Source: Mycobacterium kansasii ATCC 12478 (GTDB lineage: Bacteria; Actinomycetota; Actinomycetes; Mycobacteriales; Mycobacteriaceae). Taken from it: DNA of 64,000 nucleotides. Positions 59,645-64,000 of the stretch are shown piece after piece. The notes below the pieces were generated by a model, which saw only the letters and a list, made by a program, of their open reading frames with translations, was not told where the DNA came from and ran no database searches. The translations under genes and the position numbers were made by a program. The stretch covers positions 4,464,001 to 4,528,000 of the forward strand of contig NC_022663.1 of assembly GCF_000157895.3 (NCBI RefSeq). The letters are read 5' to 3'. Each line of letters opens with the position of its first letter. Position 1 is the first letter of the stretch.

Positions 59645-61002
59645 CGAGTTTCCGGGGCTGGGGACGGTTCGGTAGGCCAGTGACCGCCGTTCTCCCAGTA
59701 CCGCTGGATCTCCTCGAGCTCGCGGCCCTTGGTCTCCGGCGCATACCCGAGGACCACCACGAAGGAGATCACAGCCAGCGCCCCGAAGAGCGCGAAAACG
59801 GCTGCGCCGCCGAGCCAATGCAGCATGGTGAGAAAGAACGCGGCGACGATCGCGTTGCCCGTCAGGGTCGAGGTGAGCATCACGCTCGACCCCATTGACC
59901 GCAGCCGGGAGGGAAAGCTTTCGCCGGCATACACCCACACCAGCGAGCCGAACCCGAAGTTGAAACCGACGATGAACAGCAGCACGCCGCCGAATCCGCC
60001 GATCAATCCGCTGCCGGCACTATGGCTGAATGTCACGACCAGCAGGCCGTCGGCGGCGATCATCATCGCGATGCCCGACAGTAGGATTGGGCGCCGGCCC
60101 CACCGGTCGACCGAAAACAGCGAAACGAACACCGCCGACAATCCGGCCAGCTGCACCAGCGCGGGCAGCCCCAACAACGCGAAATCACCCGTGAAACCCA
60201 TGGCGGCAAAGATCCGCGGGCTGTAGTAGATGATCGCGTTGATCCCGGTGATCTGGACCAGAAAGCCGAGGGTGACGACGAACACGGTGGCGCGCCGATA
60301 GGGTTGGCGCAGCATCTCGGACACCCGGCCGCGGCCTTCGCCGAGGGCGCCGGCCATGTCGGCCAGCTGGGTATCGACGTCGGCCTCGGGTTCAACGCGC
60401 AGCAGCGCTCGTCGCGCGTCGTCGGCGCGGCCCTTGAGCAGGTACCAGCGAGCGGTGTCGGGCAGGCGCATCAGCAATGGCAGCAGCAGTGTCGCGGGCA
60501 CCGCGGCGAGCCCCAGGATCCACCGCCAGCTGTGCGAGCCGGCCAGCAGATAACCCACCAGGTAGCCCAGAATGATGCCGCTGAGAATGGCCACCTGATA
60601 CGCGGTCAGCAACGAACCGCGCACCGCCGTGGGTGCGGATTCGGCCACGTACACCGGAACCACTACCACCGCCACACCGATGGCCACCCCCAACAACAGG
60701 CGCGCGACCAGCAGCATGGGCAAGGAGACGGCCGACGCGCCGAGCAGCGCGAACACCGCGAAGCCGGCGGTGAGCAGCACCGTCGACTTCTTGCGCCCGA
60801 TCGCATTGGCCAGCACGCCGGCCCCCAGCGCCCCGATGATCTGGCCGATCACCACGGTCGTGGTCAGCAGCTCCTGCTGGCGTGTGGTGAGACCGAACTC
60901 CTCGGTGACGAACAGCAGCGCTCCGGCGATGCTGGACAGGTCGTAGCCGTAGATGAGGCCGACGCTGGCCGCGGTGAGCCCGACCAGTATTCCCCGCTGC
61001 AC
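59641..61002 (-). CDS. sugI: MFS sugar porter SugI-like
   Basis: 453-residue twelve-helix major facilitator of the sugar-porter family. Signatures are IYGYDLSSIAGALLFV, AIGRKKSTVLLTAG, RLLLGVAIGVAVVVVPVYVAESAP, RLPDTARWYLLKGRADDARRAL, RWGRRPILLSGI, and the C-terminal APETKGRELEEIQRYW (PETKG). The substrate is unknown; coupling to nagA suggests sugar or amino-sugar uptake. GTG start at 61002, 8 bases after the upstream small gene. Confidence 0.9.
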   Translation of the reverse strand: MQRGILVGLTAASVGLIYGYDLSSIAGALLFVTEEFGLTTRQQELLTTTVVIGQIIGALGAGVLANAIGRKKSTVLLTAGFAVFALLGASAVSLPMLLVARLLLGVAIGVAVVVVPVYVAESAPTAVRGSLLTAYQVAILSGIILGYLVGYLLAGSHSWRWILGLAAVPATLLLPLLMRLPDTARWYLLKGRADDARRALLRVEPEADVDTQLADMAGALGEGRGRVSEMLRQPYRRATVFVVTLGFLVQITGINAIIYYSPRIFAAMGFTGDFALLGLPALVQLAGLSAVFVSLFSVDRWGRRPILLSGIAMMIAADGLLVVTFSHSAGSGLIGGFGGVLLFIVGFNFGFGSLVWVYAGESFPSRLRSMGSSVMLTSTLTGNAIVAAFFLTMLHWLGGAAVFALFGALAVISFVVVLGYAPETKGRELEEIQRYWENGGHWPTEPSPAPETR

Positions 61003-61009
61003 GGACAGC

Positions 61010-61336
61010 TCAGCTGGCCGGTATCCGGGACTTGAGCAGACCGATGACGCGGTCGGGATCCTCGGGGGTGATACAGGGTTTGACCCGACTGCCCACATCG
61101 AGGACCAGCAGCGTGTTCTTGCTGCCCCGCTTCAGGTCCAGCGGGAACCAGTAGCGCGGGTCCGTCGCGCCCCACAATCGGCCCTTGCCGGACGCCCAGC
61201 CCATCTGTTCGGTCGTGACGTCCTTGACGTCGCGGTAGGGGATTCGCTTCGACCCAGCAAAGGGGAAGTAGTAGCGACGGATGGTGATTCCGTCGTCGTC
61301 CAGCAGCAGGCCGGCGTCCTCGTACAGGGCAGTCAT
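61010..61336 (-). CDS. Small PH-domain-like hypothetical protein
   Basis: 108-residue cytosolic protein with predicted beta-rich structure (LLLDDDGITIRRYYFPFAGSKRIPYRDVKDV, WFPLDLKRGSKNTLLVLDVGSRVKPCITPEDPDRVIGLL), reminiscent of bacterial PH-like domains. No catalytic motif. It lies between dacB1 and the sugar porter, 10 and 7 bases apart respectively, so it is in the same operon. I do not recognise a function. Confidence 0.75.
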   Translation of the reverse strand: MTALYEDAGLLLDDDGITIRRYYFPFAGSKRIPYRDVKDVTTEQMGWASGKGRLWGATDPRYWFPLDLKRGSKNTLLVLDVGSRVKPCITPEDPDRVIGLLKSRIPAS

Positions 61337-61346
61337 CCCGCAGAGT

Positions 61347-62573
61347 CTAGTGCTGAGCGCGGCTGTTCATCGACCTTGCGACCAGGATCAACCCGAACAC
61401 GACGACGGCGCCGAGCACCGCCACCCCCACCCGCACCGGCAAAGCCTCGGCATCCGACATGAGGCCGGCCGCTTGGGAGGCATCCGGCTGGCGATTGGCC
61501 GGTTTGTCCTTGCCCGACGCCAGCGCGGGGTCGGGTTCGATCAGCGAGCCGACCTGGGTGCCCGCAGGCGTGCTGAAGCCGTAGTCCAGCAGGTGGGCGG
61601 CTTGTTCCCACGGCGCGATCGGCTGCCGGGTGCCGTGCAGCAGCACCGCCATCAGCCGGCGGCCGTTGCGGTTGGCGGCGCCGACGAAGGTCTGCCCGGC
61701 GTCGTCGGTGTAACCGGTCTTGCCGCCCAGGGCACCCGGGTAGTGGTAGAGCAGCTGGTTGTCGTTTTCCAGTTCGTAGCCGGGATGGTCGCCGTGGCCG
61801 GGGAAGTCGTAGCTGCGGGTGGCGACGATGTCGGCGAAAGTAGGGTTGCGCCAGGCGTACCGGTAGAACAGGCCGATGTCGTAGGCCGAGGTGCTCATCC
61901 CGGGCCCGTCCAGCCCGGACGGCGTCGCCACCCGGGTGTCGCGCCCGCCCAGCTTGGCGGCCAGCACGTTGATCTTTTCCAGGGCCATCTGCATGCCGCC
62001 GAGTTGCCTGGCCAGCGCGTGCGCGGCGTCGTTTCCCGAATGCATCAGCAGGCCGTGCAGCAGCTGGTTGACGGTGTAGGTGCCGCCGGCGTCGACGCCG
62101 ACCTTGGTGCCCTCGGCGGCCGCGTCATCGTCGGTTCCGGCGACCGACTTGTTGAGGTTCAGCTCGTTGATCGCCGCCATGGCGACCAGCACCTTGATGA
62201 TGCTGGCCGGGCGGTGCCGGCCGTGGGGATCGCGGGCGGCGATGACCGCACCGCTGTCCAGGTCGGCCACCAGCCACGCCTCGGCGGACACGTCGCCGGG
62301 CACTGGCGGGGTGTCCGGTGCGGTGATGATGCCGCAGCCGGCCAGCGCGTTGCCGCCCACCGGCGTCGGGGGCACCGCCAGCGGCAGCGGCGGATCACCG
62401 GCGGTGGGGACTTCCGAGGAATCCACCGCGGGCGGGGTGGACACCTTGTACGGGCAATTTCCGGCGCTGTTTGCCTCGGCGTTGGGTTCGGCTTGCGCGG
62501 TCGGTACGGCGGCCGGTCCGACTGCCAGGAATACGGCTGCGACCAGGCACGATGCGGCGCGTAAGAAGTACAT
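61347..62573 (-). CDS. dacB1: D,D-carboxypeptidase DacB1 (penicillin-binding protein)
   Basis: 408-residue exported low-molecular-mass PBP trimming the terminal D-Ala of peptidoglycan pentapeptides. Signal peptide is about residues 1-28 (FLRAASCLVAAVFLAVGPAA). The penicillin-binding triad is S124-IIK127, S179-G-N181 and K285-T-G287. A C-terminal membrane anchor (VGVAVLGAVVVFGLILVARSM) completes it. The length fits M. tuberculosis DacB1 (Rv3330). The ATG at 62573 begins the signal sequence. It starts a minus-strand operon and diverges from merR. Confidence 0.93.
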   Translation of the reverse strand: MYFLRAASCLVAAVFLAVGPAAVPTAQAEPNAEANSAGNCPYKVSTPPAVDSSEVPTAGDPPLPLAVPPTPVGGNALAGCGIITAPDTPPVPGDVSAEAWLVADLDSGAVIAARDPHGRHRPASIIKVLVAMAAINELNLNKSVAGTDDDAAAEGTKVGVDAGGTYTVNQLLHGLLMHSGNDAAHALARQLGGMQMALEKINVLAAKLGGRDTRVATPSGLDGPGMSTSAYDIGLFYRYAWRNPTFADIVATRSYDFPGHGDHPGYELENDNQLLYHYPGALGGKTGYTDDAGQTFVGAANRNGRRLMAVLLHGTRQPIAPWEQAAHLLDYGFSTPAGTQVGSLIEPDPALASGKDKPANRQPDASQAAGLMSDAEALPVRVGVAVLGAVVVFGLILVARSMNSRAQH

Positions 62574-62650
62574 CGCTGTGCAGATTAGGCGATGGTCCGG
62601 CGGATCGCCGGACGCCGCGCTGTGACTAATGAGGCGGAAGTTAAAAATAC

Positions 62651-62690
62651 TATTTGACAGTGTCATTTATATGGATAACACTGTCAAATA
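62651..62690. promoter_or_regulatory. 13-bp perfect inverted-repeat operator between dacB1 and merR
   Basis: TATTTGACAGTGT (62651-62663) and ACACTGTCAAATA (62678-62690) are perfect inverted arms around 14 AT-rich bases. Each arm contains a consensus TTGACA -35 reading into the centre. It ends 3 bases before the MerR ATG and very likely binds the MerR-family protein. Confidence 0.78.
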
Positions 62691-62693
62691 ATC

Positions 62694-63302
62694 ATGCCGT
62701 CACTGCTCACGTTGCCCGAATTCGCCGCGCTGGCCGCCACGGCCGTGCGGGCGTCGGGCGCGGCGCCGGAAAACCGCCAGGCCAAGGCCATGCCGGCGGA
62801 GCGGATGATTCGCTACTACACCGCGCGCGGTTTGCTGCCGCGCCCCGGAACCCGCGGACGTGCGCTGACCTACGGACGAACCCACCTGCTGCGCCTGGTC
62901 GCCATCAAGCGGCTGCAGGGCAAGGGTTTGTCGCTCGAGGAGATCGGTGCGCGCTTGACCTCGATGTCGGCGGCGGAGCTGACGTCGCTGGCCGCGATCC
63001 CGCCCGGCGTCATACCGGCCGACCTCGGAGATCTCGAGCCCGCCCCGGAAATGTCGCGGGCCGCCGGCCGCTTCTGGTGTGCCGTGCCGGAGGCTGCCCC
63101 GGCGCCCGCCGCCGACCCGGCCCCGGCGCCGAACACGGCCCCGGCGCCGGCCGCCCGCCTTCAGGCCGTCCGGCTCTCCGACACCGTCACGGTGCTCGTC
63201 GATGGCCCACTGCCCGCCCTCGACACCTTGCGGCAGGCCGCCACGCCGTTGCTGGAGCTGCTCGCCGCTACCCAGGCCGCTACCCGAAAGGACTCTCGAT
63301 GA
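62694..63302 (+). CDS. MerR-family transcriptional regulator
   Basis: 202-residue regulator. The winged-helix domain is at about residues 30-90 (AERMIRYYTARGLLPRPGTRGRALTYGRTHLLRLVAIKRLQGKGLSLEEIGARL). It is followed by a proline/alanine-rich linker (APAPAADPAPAPNTAPAP) and a C-terminal domain (VRLSDTVTVLVDGPLPALDTLRQAATPLLELL) unlike the usual short MerR dimerisation helix. The residues preceding the helix-turn-helix are also longer than usual. The gene begins 3 bp after the palindromic operator and overlaps the VIT gene by ATGA, implying a regulator-target pair. Confidence 0.85.
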   Translation: MPSLLTLPEFAALAATAVRASGAAPENRQAKAMPAERMIRYYTARGLLPRPGTRGRALTYGRTHLLRLVAIKRLQGKGLSLEEIGARLTSMSAAELTSLAAIPPGVIPADLGDLEPAPEMSRAAGRFWCAVPEAAPAPAADPAPAPNTAPAPAARLQAVRLSDTVTVLVDGPLPALDTLRQAATPLLELLAATQAATRKDSR

Positions 63303-64000
63303 GCACCACCTTGCTGCCCCTGATCCCCGTCGCTGCCGCACCCACCGGACGCGGCGAGCTGACCTCCGCGGATGGGCGGCGGCTGCCGCTGAAGGCGATC
63401 AGCGTGGACACCGTCGTCGTCGGGATGACCGCGACCTCGACCGTGCGCCAGCGTTTCGTCAACTCCGGCGAAACCAGCGTCGAAGCGACCTACGTGTTTC
63501 CGTTGCCGGCTCGCGCTGGTGTCACCGATTTCGCGGCATCGCTGGCCGGGCGGCGGGTGATCGGAGTCCTCAAAGAGCGCGCCCAGGCCCGCACGGACTA
63601 CGAGCAGGCCCTGGCCGCGGGCCAGCGGGCCGCGATCGTCGAGGAGGACCGCTCCGATGTGTTCTCGGTGCGGGTGGGCAATCTCGGGCCGGGTGAGGAA
63701 GCCACCATCGAACTGCGGCTGACCGGCCCGCTGGCATTCGAGGACGGCGAGGCCACCTTCCGCTTCCCGCTCGTGGTGGCCCATCGCTACACCACCGGAA
63801 CCCCGGTGCCCGGCGACCAGACGGGTCCGGGAGTGGCGCGCGACACCGATGCGGTGCCCGACGCGTCACGGGTCACGCCACCGCGGCTGGCCGACGACGA
63901 CGAGCGCCCGGAGCTGCAGATCTCGCTCACCGTCGAGAGCGCCGGCCTGCCGGTCTCGGACCTGCGGACCTCACTTCCCACCGCCGTCCTGGAAGATTCG
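63299..64000 (+). CDS. VIT-domain protein (inter-alpha-trypsin-like), partial
   Basis: The frame from the ATG at 63299 is open to the end of the window, giving 234 residues. The first 140 are a VIT domain: STVRQRFVNSGETSVEATYVFPLPARAGVTDF, VIGVLKERAQARTDYEQALAAGQRAAIVEEDRSDVFSVRVGNLGPGE. VIT proteins normally continue with a von Willebrand factor A domain, expected beyond this window. It is translationally coupled to the MerR regulator by ATGA. Function in bacteria is poorly defined. Confidence 0.88.
   Translation, partial: MSTTLLPLIPVAAAPTGRGELTSADGRRLPLKAISVDTVVVGMTATSTVRQRFVNSGETSVEATYVFPLPARAGVTDFAASLAGRRVIGVLKERAQARTDYEQALAAGQRAAIVEEDRSDVFSVRVGNLGPGEEATIELRLTGPLAFEDGEATFRFPLVVAHRYTTGTPVPGDQTGPGVARDTDAVPDASRVTPPRLADDDERPELQISLTVESAGLPVSDLRTSLPTAVLEDS

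Overview
The window is high-GC actinobacterial DNA. Two PE_PGRS proteins, a PE/PPE/EsxG/EsxH block, MfpA, DnaE2 with a mycobacterial SOS box, and mycobacterial conserved-hypothetical genes identify it as Mycobacterium, probably a slow-growing non-tuberculous species. Most single-copy genes follow the M. tuberculosis order Rv3372 down to Rv3330 (from memory of that genome), read in the opposite direction: otsB2, Rv3371-like, dnaE2, Rv3368c-like, PE_PGRS, trmL/spoU, the Rv3365c-Rv3361c operon, Rv3359-like, folD, Rv3355c, Rv3354, an Rv3342-like methyltransferase, metX, metY, icd, an Rv3338/Rv3337-like hydrolase, trpS, yihY, nagA, sugI, dacB1. Accessory blocks interrupt this backbone.

Layout. 1-6.8 kb: amino-acid permease, PE_PGRS, trehalose-6-phosphate phosphatase and a WS/DGAT-like acyltransferase, all on the minus strand. 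6.9-15.4 kb: SOS-controlled error-prone polymerase dnaE2, a nitroreductase, a second PE_PGRS, trmL, then AraC and GAF-ANTAR regulators. 15.8-20.4 kb: a five-gene operon of sensor, roadblock protein, DUF742 protein, small GTPase and the pentapeptide gyrase protector MfpA. 20.4-28.2 kb: three tandem Rv1747-type FHA-ABC exporters. 28.4-31.4 kb: divergent from these, a 29-codon peptide gene with an almost ideal ribosome-binding site, a strong hairpin, then overlapping YcaO and TfuA genes. This looks like an undescribed ribosomally made, post-translationally modified peptide (RiPP) system. 31.4-34.2 kb: old-yellow-enzyme family protein, folD and two small proteins. 34.4-46.4 kb: a secreted FAD oxidase, then a 3,247-residue protein fusing fatty-acyl-AMP ligase, a complete methylmalonyl-type reducing PKS module and a C-terminal acyltransferase, directly followed by a fragment of a nitronate monooxygenase. 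46.5-48.1 kb: a TetR divergon. 48.1-51.5 kb: a methionine operon behind a SAM-IV riboswitch. 51.7-56.0 kb: icd, hydrolase, trpS, yihY. 56.1-58.3 kb: an ESX-3-like PE-PPE-esxG-esxH cassette whose esxG is frameshifted. 58.5-64 kb: nagA, a sugar porter, a PH-like small protein, dacB1, and a divergent MerR-VIT pair with a perfect 13-bp inverted-repeat operator.

The most promising novelty is the YcaO/TfuA peptide locus, set next to a triplicated exporter operon that could carry its product. The all-in-one FAAL-PKS-acyltransferase is second. No tRNA, rRNA, CRISPR array, complete insertion sequence or prophage was seen.
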